Source: Pseudoclavibacter terrae (GTDB lineage Bacteria; Actinomycetota; Actinomycetes; Actinomycetales; Microbacteriaceae). Taken from it: a DNA stretch of 64,000 bases. The notes below the pieces were generated by a model. It made no database searches. It worked only from the letters and a program-made list of their open reading frames with translations, and was not told the DNA's origin. Positions 18,295-26,796 of this stretch are shown one piece after another (position 1 is the first letter of the stretch; every line of letters begins with the position of its first letter). The DNA is taken from the NCBI RefSeq assembly GCF_008831075.1, contig NZ_WBJX01000001.1, positions 248,001-312,000 of the forward strand. Direction: 5' to 3'. A program made the translations under genes and the position numbers.

Positions 18295-19366
18295 CCAGGC
18301 CGAGCCGAGCCGAGCGGCCGTCGAGAGCGGACGGGACGCCCTCGTCGAGCGAGCGAGATCCGCCGGCGGCGCCGCGACAGTCGGGCCGAGGGCGCGCAAG
18401 CGGATACGGGTCGGGTGGTCGTTGTTGACGGCCATCACGGTTGGCGCGGTCGCGACCGCGGTCATCGTCACCGGCGGGTTCTCGAACGACACCGGACCTG
18501 CAGCTCCTCCTCCTGCCGCGGCCGCGGTGCTACAGGATGCGGCGGAAGCTGCCATCGCCACGCGCGACCCCGTTGTGCAACCTGGGCAGTACCTGCGCAT
18601 CGAGACCCAGGCCGTCTACAGCTCCACGGCCCTGCTCAGCGACACCGAGGCGGTGAGCTGGCTCGAGGGCACCCACGATGTGCTCTACGTGCCTGCGAAC
18701 CGCGACGAGGACTGGGTCCTCGAGAAGTCCGCGCGCGAGGTCGTCGAGACGTTCGGTGCGGAGTCGGAGCGGCTCGCGGAAGAGCAAGCCGCGTCCGGCA
18801 TGCAGGGTCCGGGGTTCGTCGATGAGCTGCTGCGGGCACCGGGAGGCACGTTCTACGGCATGCCGGCGACGGAGGACATCTACGACTTCGAGTCCCTCCC
18901 TCGTGACCCCGCGGCCATGTACGCGCACATCACCGCTGCCAACGCGGACCACGGAGGCAATCCGGACGCGCGGGCCCTCGTCTTCATCGCAGACCTGCTT
19001 CGGAGCGGGCCCGTGCCCGCGGACATCAGGGCCGCGCTCTTCGGCGCTGCTGCACTTGTCCCGAGCATCACGATCACCGACCAGGATGCGCGACAGGGTG
19101 GACGCAGCGGCGTCGCGATCGGCATCGAGCAGGCCGGCACCGGCAACAGCCAGGAGATCGTCATCGACCCGGACACCGGGGAGTTGATCGGCGAGCGGCA
19201 GGTCCAGAACGACGGACTCGGTGGGATCCCTCCGGGGACGACGGTCGGCTCGACGACGGTGACCACAACGGTCGTGGACGACGCGCCCGCGGGCGGAACC
19301 CAGGGTGGGGCGCTCGGGGACTTTTGCGAACACGATCCGGCCACGGGGGCCATCACCTGCACCTGA
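18257..19366 (+). CDS. CU044_5270-family membrane-anchored protein
   Basis: A 369-residue protein with a short cytosolic N-terminus (MDEIELLRRVRADQAEPS), one transmembrane segment (about residues 55-75) and a large extracytoplasmic domain (QPGQYLRIETQ, VLYVPANRDEDWVLEKSA, GQYL-type strands, IDPDTGELIGERQV). This is the pattern of actinobacterial CU044_5270-family proteins, almost always encoded with an ECF sigma factor. The N-terminal segment is the likely contact with the sigma factor, by analogy with sigma-anchoring proteins. The C-terminus ends CEHDPATGAITCT with two cysteines that could pair outside the cell. Confidence 0.75.
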   Translation: MDEIELLRRVRADQAEPSRAAVESGRDALVERARSAGGAATVGPRARKRIRVGWSLLTAITVGAVATAVIVTGGFSNDTGPAAPPPAAAAVLQDAAEAAIATRDPVVQPGQYLRIETQAVYSSTALLSDTEAVSWLEGTHDVLYVPANRDEDWVLEKSAREVVETFGAESERLAEEQAASGMQGPGFVDELLRAPGGTFYGMPATEDIYDFESLPRDPAAMYAHITAANADHGGNPDARALVFIADLLRSGPVPADIRAALFGAAALVPSITITDQDARQGGRSGVAIGIEQAGTGNSQEIVIDPDTGELIGERQVQNDGLGGIPPGTTVGSTTVTTTVVDDAPAGGTQGGALGDFCEHDPATGAITCT

Positions 19367-19373
19367 CCCGAGC

Positions 19374-19433
19374 GCCTGATCGTCTGATCGTCTGATCGTC
19401 TGATCGCTTCCCGGACCACGGATTCGGGAAGCG
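19374..19433 (+). terminator. 8-bp tandem repeats followed by terminator hairpin
   Basis: Four tandem CGTCTGAT-like units (19374-19404) lead into CGCTTCCCG (19405-19413) pairing with CGGGAAGCG (19425-19433) across an 11-base loop. The hairpin follows the CU044_5270 gene by 38 bp and should end that transcript. The tandem units are a likely site of slippage variation between strains. Confidence 0.6.
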
Positions 19434-19453
19434 CTCAGCGGGGTTCCGGGGAC

Positions 19454-19475
19454 TGTCGGTGGTGCGTGCAAGACT
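19454..19475 (+). promoter_or_regulatory. TGTCGGTG-N8-AAGACT promoter-like element before RND gene
   Basis: TGTCGGTG at 19454-19461, eight bases, then AAGACT at 19470-19475. The GTG start at 19482 lies only 6 bases further, so the transcript would be nearly leaderless. The pattern matches RecA-NDp/PafBC promoters except for A for T at the first -10 base. Confidence 0.45.
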
Positions 19476-19481
19476 GGCCGA

Positions 19482-22400
19482 GTGCACAAACTCGCTGAGA
19501 TGAGCTTGAGAAACCGCGCGCTGATCGCCCTTGTGACGCTCTCCGTGCTCCTCTTCGGTGGCCTGTCGATGACCTCGCTCAAGCAGGAACTGATTCCATC
19601 GGTCTCCCTGCCCATCGTTTCGGTCGTCACGAGCTACCCGGGTGCCTCACCCGAGATCGTCGACGAGGACGTGTCTCGCCTCGTCGAGACGTCGCTCCAG
19701 GGGCTTCAGGGGCTCTCGTCGACCCAGGTCACCTCCAGCGCGAACCTCTCGTCCGTGACGGTCGAATTCGAGTACGGCACCGACACGGTCTACGCAGAGC
19801 AGCGCATCCAGCAGGCCCTCAACCGCATCGAGAGCCAACTCCCCGAGGGCACCGAGACGACCGTGCTCAGCGGGTCGATCGACGACTTCCCGGTCATCCA
19901 GATCGCGGCCACGGGCGGCACCAACACCGAAGAGCTCGCCGCGAGCCTCGAGAGCTCGACCGTGCCAGGCCTGACCGAACTCGACGGGGTCCGCGAAGCG
20001 GCGGTCAGCGGCGCACCGGTCTCCCGCATCGAGATCACCCCAGACCAGGCGGCGCTCGCGGGGGCAGGAGCCAGCATCCAGAGCATCCGCGACACGCTCG
20101 ACGCCGCCGGCACGCTCATCCCCATCGGCCAGATCACCGAGGGCGAAGACGCCCTCACCGTGCAGGCCGGGACGCTGCTGGACAACGTCGACGCCATCGC
20201 CGCCCTTCCGCTGAGCGGCGCGACCCCTGCCACGACAACCCTCGGCGACGTCGCCACGCTCGAGCTCGGACCGGAACCCGCGAGCTCCATCTCCCGCGTC
20301 AACGGCGAAGACGCCCTCACTGTCTCCGTCACGAAGCTCGCCAACGCCAACACCGTCGAGGTCTCCCAGGCAGTCCGCGATGCGCTGCCCGCGCTCCAGG
20401 CATCCATCGGCGGGGGAGCGACCCTGCAGATCGTGTTCGACCAGGCCCCCTTCATCCAGCAGTCCATCGACACACTCGTCGTCGAAGGACTCCTGGGTCT
20501 CGTCTTCGCCGTCATCGTCATCTTCGTGTTCCTGCTGTCGTTCCGCGCGACGCTCGTGACCGCGATCTCCATCCCGACCTCGCTGCTCGTCACGTTCATC
20601 GGCTTGCAAGCCGCCGAGTACTCCCTCAACATCCTCACGCTCGGGGCGCTCACCATCGCGATCGGTCGAGTCGTCGACGACTCCATCGTCGTCATCGAGA
20701 ACATCAAGCGACACATGGCGATGCACCCAGGCGCCAGCCTGCGGGGCAGCGAGCGAGTGCGGGTCATCTCGGAAGCGGTCCGTGAAGTGGCCACCGCCGT
20801 CACGAGCGCCACCATCGCGACCGTCGCCGTCTACCTCCCCATCGCGTTCGTCGGCGACATCTCCGGCGAGCTCTTCCGGCCGTTCGCGCTCACGAGCGTC
20901 ATCGCGCTGCTCGCGTCGCTGCTGGTCTCCCTCACCATCGTGCCCGTGCTCGCCTACTGGATGCTCGGCGGACGGCACCTCAAACGTCCCGCCCGCGTCG
21001 GCACGGCGGAGACCTGGTCAGGCAACGCCAACGGCGACGCCAACGGCAACGGCACCGAGCCCGGCGACGCGTCCACGCGTCCGGAGCCGAGCAGAGAACG
21101 CGAGCATGTGCTCGCCAGTGAAACCGCACCCGCCACCGGCGGCGTCGCCATGCAGGACTCGACGACGGCCACCGAGACGGAGGCTGCAGGCAGCGACAGC
21201 ACCGTCGAGGCCGTCCGCGTGCGCCCGCGCCGCGAACGCGCGCAGCGCGACGCCGGAAGGTTCGCGCCCCTCGGTCTGCGCAGCGACGACGAAGAGCTCC
21301 ACCCGCGCCGAGCCCGCCGCCGCCAGGCAGAACAGGAAGCAGGCGTCGCCGGTCGTGCAGAGCACGGCCCCGACTCCGAGCTCGCGACCACGCACGAAGA
21401 ATCAAGCTGGCTGCAGCGCGGCTACGAACCGGTACTGGGGTGGACCCTCCGTCGCCCCTTCATCACCCTCGGCGCGGCCGTCCTCATCCTCATCCTCACG
21501 GGCGCCCTCGCTCCCCTCATGAAGACCAACTTCCTCGGCAACACCGGCAGCAACAGCTTCACGGTGACGCAGGCCCTCGAACCCAACCTCACGCTCGCCG
21601 CCTCCGGAGAGGCCGCCTCGCAAGTGGAAGACATCCTGCGGGCCAAGCCAGGCGTCGAGACCGTGCAGCTGACGATCGGCGGAGGCGGCGCGGCCTCGCT
21701 CTTCACTGGCGGCGGCGCCTCGCGCGCCAGCTTCTCCGTGACCACGTCGACGGACGCTGACGCAGACGCGATCCAGGCGGAACTGCGCGAAGAACTCGAC
21801 GCCCTCCCCGAGGAAGCCGGCGAGATCTCCGTCGGCGGGGGCGGAAGCGCCGGGTTCTCAAGCGCCATCAGCGTCGACCTCACGGCTCCAGACGCGGAAA
21901 CGCTCCGCGAGGCGAGCGACCAGGTCGTCGCCACCCTCAGCGGCGTCGAAGAACTCGGGGAAATCACGAGCGACCTCGATGAGACCCGCCCCTTCGTGCA
22001 GATGGACATCGACCAGGCGACCGCCGCCCAATACGGGCTCAGCCAGACCGCCATCGGCGGCATCGTCGCCCAGCAGCTCCAGCCCACCCCCGTCGGCTCC
22101 CTCACCGTCGACGGCTCCAGCGTGCAGGTCGTGCTGCTCGGGGCGGAACCGCCCGCCAACATCGACGCGCTTCGCGCCACGAGCATCCCGACCGCGCTCG
22201 GCCCCGTCCCGCTCACCACGCTCGCGACGGTCGAGATCGTCGACGGACCAGTCTCCATCTCGTCAGAACGAGGCGTACCCCTCGCCTCCGTCACCGTCGT
22301 CCCAACCGACGACAACCTGAGCTCCGCAAACGCACTCATCACCGAGCAGCTCGACTCGCTGACGCTCCCAGAAGGCGCGACGGCCGTGCTCGGCGGCGTC

Positions 22401-22979
22401 AGCTCAGACCAGGCCGCAGCCTTCCAGCAGCTCGGGCTCGCGCTGCTCGCCGCCATCCTCATCGTCTACATCGTCATGGTGGCGACCTTCAAGAGCCTCC
22501 TCCAGCCGCTGCTGCTCCTCGTCTCGGTGCCCTTCGCCGCGACCGGAGCCATCCTGCTGCAGCTCGCGAGCGGCGTTCCCCTCGGCGTCGCATCGCTCAT
22601 CGGCGTGCTCATGCTCATCGGCGTGGTCGTCACGAACGCCATCGTGCTCATCGACCTCGTCAACCAGTTCAGGGAGCGCGGACTCGCCGTTCGCGACGCG
22701 ATCCTCGCCGGCGGCGCCCGCCGAGTCCGGCCCATCGTCATGACCGCCCTCGCGACGATGCTCGCCCTCACGCCCATGGCGTTGGGCATCACCGGCCACG
22801 GCGGGTTCATCTCGCAGCCCCTCGCCCTCGTCGTCATCGGAGGACTCCTCTCCTCCACCGTCCTGACGCTCCTCGTGCTCCCCGCGCTCTACACGGTGGT
22901 CGAAGGCCCACTCGAGCGGCGCCGCGCTCGTCGTGACGCGCGCATCGACGAAGAACTGGCCGCCAACGACGTCGACTGA
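19482..22979 (+). CDS. RND efflux permease (AcrB/SwrC-like)
   Basis: An 1165-residue RND permease. The N-terminal helix (MSLRNRALIALVTLSVLLFGGLSM), porter-domain start PGASPEIVDEDVSRLVE, TM4 VDDSIVVIENIKRHM (about residue 405) and the repeat-half motif VGVVVTNAIVLIDLVNQFRERG (about 1050) are typical of the HAE1/SwrC group. An unusually long cytosolic stretch (about residues 500-645), rich in charged residues and with arginine clusters, separates the two halves; in AcrB this loop is short. No membrane-fusion or outer-channel gene is adjacent, as expected for Gram-positives, where SwrC-like pumps export lipopeptides or drugs. GTG 19482 is the start. Confidence 0.9.
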   Translation: MHKLAEMSLRNRALIALVTLSVLLFGGLSMTSLKQELIPSVSLPIVSVVTSYPGASPEIVDEDVSRLVETSLQGLQGLSSTQVTSSANLSSVTVEFEYGTDTVYAEQRIQQALNRIESQLPEGTETTVLSGSIDDFPVIQIAATGGTNTEELAASLESSTVPGLTELDGVREAAVSGAPVSRIEITPDQAALAGAGASIQSIRDTLDAAGTLIPIGQITEGEDALTVQAGTLLDNVDAIAALPLSGATPATTTLGDVATLELGPEPASSISRVNGEDALTVSVTKLANANTVEVSQAVRDALPALQASIGGGATLQIVFDQAPFIQQSIDTLVVEGLLGLVFAVIVIFVFLLSFRATLVTAISIPTSLLVTFIGLQAAEYSLNILTLGALTIAIGRVVDDSIVVIENIKRHMAMHPGASLRGSERVRVISEAVREVATAVTSATIATVAVYLPIAFVGDISGELFRPFALTSVIALLASLLVSLTIVPVLAYWMLGGRHLKRPARVGTAETWSGNANGDANGNGTEPGDASTRPEPSREREHVLASETAPATGGVAMQDSTTATETEAAGSDSTVEAVRVRPRRERAQRDAGRFAPLGLRSDDEELHPRRARRRQAEQEAGVAGRAEHGPDSELATTHEESSWLQRGYEPVLGWTLRRPFITLGAAVLILILTGALAPLMKTNFLGNTGSNSFTVTQALEPNLTLAASGEAASQVEDILRAKPGVETVQLTIGGGGAASLFTGGGASRASFSVTTSTDADADAIQAELREELDALPEEAGEISVGGGGSAGFSSAISVDLTAPDAETLREASDQVVATLSGVEELGEITSDLDETRPFVQMDIDQATAAQYGLSQTAIGGIVAQQLQPTPVGSLTVDGSSVQVVLLGAEPPANIDALRATSIPTALGPVPLTTLATVEIVDGPVSISSERGVPLASVTVVPTDDNLSSANALITEQLDSLTLPEGATAVLGGVSSDQAAAFQQLGLALLAAILIVYIVMVATFKSLLQPLLLLVSVPFAATGAILLQLASGVPLGVASLIGVLMLIGVVVTNAIVLIDLVNQFRERGLAVRDAILAGGARRVRPIVMTALATMLALTPMALGITGHGGFISQPLALVVIGGLLSSTVLTLLVLPALYTVVEGPLERRRARRDARIDEELAANDVD

Positions 22980-23019
22980 CCCGTCGCGCGCTCGAACCCC
23001 ACGGATGTCCTCGAGCCGT

Positions 23020-23039
23020 CGCGGGCAGAGGTTCCCGCG
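23020..23039 (+). terminator. Hairpin after RND gene
   Basis: CGCGGG (23020-23025) pairs with CCCGCG (23034-23039) over an 8-base loop, 41 bp after the RND stop. The stem is modest and there is no T-run, so it is a plausible but not strong terminator. Confidence 0.45.
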
Positions 23040-23157
23040 AGAGTTTCAGATGCCCCACGTTGTCGTCTGGTCACAGCGGGCGTCGTGAGCTAGCCTGGCA
23101 AGTTGGGCATGCGCCGAATTCTGTGTGAGCAGCGTGCCAGATCTGGAGAAGGCACAC

Positions 23158-25248
23158 ATGCCCAAGCGCAAAGCCAAGGGCGGGTTCAAGCCCGCGAGCA
23201 ACTACATCCCCAAGGACTCCGCGGGCCGCGGCGAGCGACCCGCCCGCGCCGGCGGAGGTGCCGGCCCCGGCGGCAACCCACGCTGGGCCAGCGAGAATCG
23301 CCGAGACGGGGCTGCCGGAGATGACCGTCGCGGAGGCTCCGCTGGACGCGATGACCGGCGCGGAAGCTCCGCTGGACGCGACGACCGACGCGGCTCAGGC
23401 GCGGCGAGCAGCGGCGAGCGCGGCGCCTTCCGCGGAGACGACCGCCGGTCCGGCGGAACTCGGGCGGGCGGCGACGACCGCCGCGGAGGCTATGCCGGGC
23501 GCGGAGACGACCGCCGAGGCGGTTCCGGCAGCAACACCCGCCCAGGTGACGACCGTCGGAGCGCCGGCCGAGGCTCGGATGACCGTCGGGGCGGCTACAG
23601 CGACCGCAGCGACGACCGACGTGGCGGCTACGACGCGTCCGGCCGCACCGACTCCTTCGACCGCGACCGCGACCGCAGCGGCTCGCGCGGCTCAGACCAG
23701 AGCCGCCCCCGCGGCGACGACCGCTACAGCACCCGCCGAGGAGCACCCGCGCGCGGAGCGGCATCAGCGCGCGGCGGCGCTCGCGGGCGCGACGGGCAGT
23801 TCTCCGATCGCAACGAGCGCATCGATCGTCACCACCACGACGCGCTCCGCCAGTCGCATGGGCGTCAGCCGGCGGCCGGCTCGCGCGGCGACCGCAGCGC
23901 CAAGCACTTCGACCCCACGGCACGCGGCGCGAACCAGCCGCAGCGCGGGGCGATCCAGGACTACCGCAGCCACAGCCAGTCTGCCGCGGGCCGCGCCCCC
24001 TCTCACGACGAGGACCGCGTGCTCGAGCGTCTCGCCCCGACCGCGGTCGGCGCGAAGAACGCCGACGGCCTGAGCTTCGGCGACCTCGGCCTCGGCGCCA
24101 ACATCGTCGACGCGCTCGCCGAACTCGGCGCGCCGAGCCCGTTCCCCATCCAGGCATCGACGATCCCGGATGCGATCCAGGGACGCGACGTGCTCGGCCG
24201 TGGCCGCACCGGCAGCGGCAAGACGATCGCATTCGGTGCAGCCCTCGTGCAGCGGCTCAGCGTCGCCCGCGGCCGCGATGCCGACGCCAGCAAGCGCAAG
24301 ATCGGGCGCGCACCCCGCGCCCTGATCGTCGCGCCGACCCGTGAGCTCGCCCTGCAGATCGACCGCACCATCCAGCCGATCGCCCGCAGCGTCGGCCTCT
24401 TCACGACGCAGGTGTACGGAGGCGTGCCGCAGCAGCGTCAGGTCACGGCCCTCGGGCGCGGCGTCGACATCGTCATCGGAACCCCCGGCCGCATCGAGGA
24501 CCTGGAGCGCCAGGGCTTCCTGCGGCTCGACCAGGTCGAGATCACGGTGCTCGACGAAGCCGACCAGATGTGCGACCTCGGGTTCCTGGAGCCCGTGCAG
24601 CGCATCCTGCGCATGACCATGCCAGGCGGGCAGCGGCTGCTGTTCTCGGCGACGCTCGACGCGGCCGTGCAGCGGCTCGTGACGGAGTTCCTCAAGAAGC
24701 CCTCCGTGCACGAGGTTGCCGGCGAGGAAGAGCAGCACACGGACATCGACCACAGCGTCCTCGTCGTCGAGCGAGACGACAAGCGCGCCGTCATCGAGCA
24801 GCTCGCCGGCTCCGGTGGGCGCGTGCTCATCTTCACCAAGACGCGCGTCGCGGCCGAGGGGCTCGCGACCGAGCTGTCGATGGCCGGCGTGCCCGCGGCG
24901 GCGCTCCACGGCGACCTCACGCAGGGGCGTCGCACGCACAACCTGCGCCTGCTCACGAGCGGCAAGGTCAACGTGCTCGTCGCGACCGACGTCGCCGCGC
25001 GCGGCATCCACGTCGATGACATCCGTCTCGTGATCCAGTCGGACATGCCAGAGGAGTACAAGTCGTACCTCCACCGCTCCGGCCGGACGGGTCGCGCCGG
25101 ACAGCGCGGCACGGTTGTCACCGTCATCCCGAAGCAGCGCCGCCGCCGCATGTCCGAGCTGCTCGAGCGGGCCGAGATCGACGCGCCCATGATCCCGGCA
25201 CGCCCGGGCGGCGCCGAGCTCGACGCCTTCATGGCGTACGCAGACTAG
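23158..25248 (+). CDS. DEAD-box RNA helicase with long Arg/Gly/Asp-rich N-terminus
   Basis: A 696-residue helicase. Residues 1-290 are disordered and built from repeated DDRRGG, GRDDRRG and SDDRRGG units. The core follows: Q-motif FPIQASTIPDAIQGRD, Walker A GRGRTGSGKT, APTRELALQ, TPGRIEDL, DEADQM, FSATLD, then VATDVAARGIHVDD and HRSGRTGRAGQRG. DEAD-box helicases such as RhlE/CsdA remodel RNA in ribosome assembly and mRNA decay; RGG-like tails bind RNA and favour condensates. Such repeats usually sit at the C-terminus, while here they are N-terminal and the protein ends soon after motif VI. ATG 23158 is chosen for its GGAGAAGG site; GTG 23125 would add 11 residues. Confidence 0.93.
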   Translation: MPKRKAKGGFKPASNYIPKDSAGRGERPARAGGGAGPGGNPRWASENRRDGAAGDDRRGGSAGRDDRRGSSAGRDDRRGSGAASSGERGAFRGDDRRSGGTRAGGDDRRGGYAGRGDDRRGGSGSNTRPGDDRRSAGRGSDDRRGGYSDRSDDRRGGYDASGRTDSFDRDRDRSGSRGSDQSRPRGDDRYSTRRGAPARGAASARGGARGRDGQFSDRNERIDRHHHDALRQSHGRQPAAGSRGDRSAKHFDPTARGANQPQRGAIQDYRSHSQSAAGRAPSHDEDRVLERLAPTAVGAKNADGLSFGDLGLGANIVDALAELGAPSPFPIQASTIPDAIQGRDVLGRGRTGSGKTIAFGAALVQRLSVARGRDADASKRKIGRAPRALIVAPTRELALQIDRTIQPIARSVGLFTTQVYGGVPQQRQVTALGRGVDIVIGTPGRIEDLERQGFLRLDQVEITVLDEADQMCDLGFLEPVQRILRMTMPGGQRLLFSATLDAAVQRLVTEFLKKPSVHEVAGEEEQHTDIDHSVLVVERDDKRAVIEQLAGSGGRVLIFTKTRVAAEGLATELSMAGVPAAALHGDLTQGRRTHNLRLLTSGKVNVLVATDVAARGIHVDDIRLVIQSDMPEEYKSYLHRSGRTGRAGQRGTVVTVIPKQRRRRMSELLERAEIDAPMIPARPGGAELDAFMAYAD

Positions 25249-25272
25249 GCGACCGGCGCGAGCTGATCGGCC

Positions 25273-25315
25273 GATGCCCCTCCGGACGAGGACACCCTTC
25301 GTCCCGAGGGGCATC
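25273..25315 (+). terminator. Terminator after helicase gene
   Basis: GATGCCCCTC (25273-25282) pairs with GAGGGGCATC (25306-25315), with an inner CGGAC/GTCCC extension. It lies 24 bp after the helicase stop and is followed by GTCGTTCG. Good candidate intrinsic terminator. Confidence 0.75.
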
Positions 25316-25368
25316 GTCGTTCGCTCCCGCACCCGAAACGTGGATGATCGCCGCGTAGCGTTGGACGC

Positions 25369-25704
25369 ATGAGCGAACAGCAGGCGAACGACCCGCGGGC
25401 GCGGGCAGACCAGGCAAGCGCGGGCGAGGACGTCGCGGCCGACGGCGAAGGCTCCGGCGGTGAGAGCGCGGGCCACGAGAGCGCGGCGCGCATCAGCACC
25501 GAGCAGCTCGCCAACGAGCGTGCGAACGGCGACGGCAACCTCTTCCCCGACGCGGGCTCGCTCTTCGAGCCGGAGCCCGTCGACACTCCGCAGGAGCTCG
25601 AGGCTGAAGTCGAGGAAGCGGAGAAGCACGACAAGCGCTTCGCGACCGGGCCGGATGAGTGGGGCGTGGCCGAGAGCAACTTCGGACAGAACACGAGCGA
25701 GTAG
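25369..25704 (+). CDS. Small acidic hypothetical protein
   Basis: A 111-residue, strongly acidic protein with no hydrophobic segment. The N-terminal half is alanine/glycine/glutamate-rich and probably disordered. A more structured-looking part follows from about residue 42 (ARISTEQLANERANGDGNLFPDAGSLFEPEPVDTPQELEAEVEEAEKH is its extent, ending near 90), and the tail is DEWGVAESNFGQNTSE. I do not recognise a family. A TAGCGT -10-like hexamer lies 12 bp before ATG 25369, suggesting its own, nearly leaderless transcript. Codon use is like the neighbours, which supports a real gene. Confidence 0.6.
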   Translation: MSEQQANDPRARADQASAGEDVAADGEGSGGESAGHESAARISTEQLANERANGDGNLFPDAGSLFEPEPVDTPQELEAEVEEAEKHDKRFATGPDEWGVAESNFGQNTSE

Positions 25705-25756
25705 CTGCGCCGGCATCTGCGCCGCGCGCGGCGACGGAGCCGCCCCGCGTGTTGAT

Positions 25757-25823
25757 CTCGGGATGGGTTTCGCGCCTCGGGATGGGTTGCAACTCATCCG
25801 GAGACGCGGAACCCATCTCGAGA
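25757..25823. repeat. GGGATGGGTT repeat module
   Basis: CTCGGGATGGGTTTCGCG and CTCGGGATGGGTTGCAAC stand in tandem and face CGCGGAACCCATCTCGAG, so the segment can fold back on itself. Almost the same module is at about 4500-4550. The 225 bp gap (25705-25929) around it has no convincing gene. Confidence 0.55.
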
Positions 25824-25929
25824 CACGTGTGGTGAGGTCTGCGCCGGGTGAGCGAGACGGTTCGGGCGGACAACCGCGTTGGCTCGGGCAGGTCGCGTGG
25901 GCTCGGGCAGGGGCGCGAGACCGGCCGCG

Positions 25930-26796
25930 TCAGCTCAGGATGTCGGGTGCGAGCAGCGCCGCGGCGGTCGCGACCCACGCGATCGGCATCAGCGCCCAGT
26001 CAGCCGCGTCGGTGCGGAGGATGTGGCGCTCGGTGCGCGTCGGGGCGAAGCCGAACGCGCGTGCATCCATCGAGAGCGCGACCCGGTCGGCGTGCCTCAG
26101 CGCGCCAGCGAGCAGAGGAATGGCGGCGTCGAGCTGCGAGCGCAGCCAGGCGATCGGTCCCCGACCACGATCGACGCCACGCACGCGCCGGGCGGCTCGG
26201 ATCACCTCGAGTTCAGACCGGAACCTCGGCACGAACCTGAACGCGGCCATCGCCGCGTAGCCGAAGCGGTAGGGCACGTGCAGGTGCTGCACCAGCGAGC
26301 GCACGAAGTCGTCGCCCGCCGTGGCGATTCCGCCGACCAGGGACAGCAGCACGATCGCGACGAGGCGTAGCGCGGTGCCGAGTCCGGTGGCCCAGGCGGC
26401 CACCGTGAAGGGCCGGCCGGCGAGCTCGAAGATCGTCGCCGTGCCGTCGAGCGCGAGCGCGGCGAGCAGGGGAGCGGCGCCCGATGTCTCGCCGTCCGCC
26501 GTCGGGTCGACCCAGGCGCCGAGGGTCACCGAGAGGACCGCCACCACGACCGGCACCCCCACGATCAGCAGCAGGGCAGTTCGAGCAGACATGCGCGCCC
26601 CGCTCAGAATGGCGATGCCGCAGAGCACGATCAGCAGCGCCGGGCTGAAGGGATCGCGCACCACGAACATCGCGATGATCGCGGGCAACGTCGCGGCGAT
26701 CTTCACGAGCGGCGTCCGCCGGTGCAGCCAGGGCAGTCGGTCGGCTCGCGACCGTGCGACGGTGGGGCGCGAGACGAGCGCGTTGCCTGCGCTCAC
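25930..26796 (-). CDS. ECF transporter T component (EcfT/CbiQ family)
   Basis: A 288-residue membrane protein with about six hydrophobic segments. The two EcfT coupling motifs are present as AARRVRG (about residue 200) and MDARAFGF (about 247), the short helices that dock onto the ATPases. Length and order fit the CbiQ/EcfT family. The start is GTG 26796, overlapping the fused ATPase gene by 4 bp. With the fused ATPase and S component it forms one importer operon on the minus strand (S, then A-A, then T). Confidence 0.9.
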   Translation of the reverse strand: MSAGNALVSRPTVARSRADRLPWLHRRTPLVKIAATLPAIIAMFVVRDPFSPALLIVLCGIAILSGARMSARTALLLIVGVPVVVAVLSVTLGAWVDPTADGETSGAAPLLAALALDGTATIFELAGRPFTVAAWATGLGTALRLVAIVLLSLVGGIATAGDDFVRSLVQHLHVPYRFGYAAMAAFRFVPRFRSELEVIRAARRVRGVDRGRGPIAWLRSQLDAAIPLLAGALRHADRVALSMDARAFGFAPTRTERHILRTDAADWALMPIAWVATAAALLAPDILS

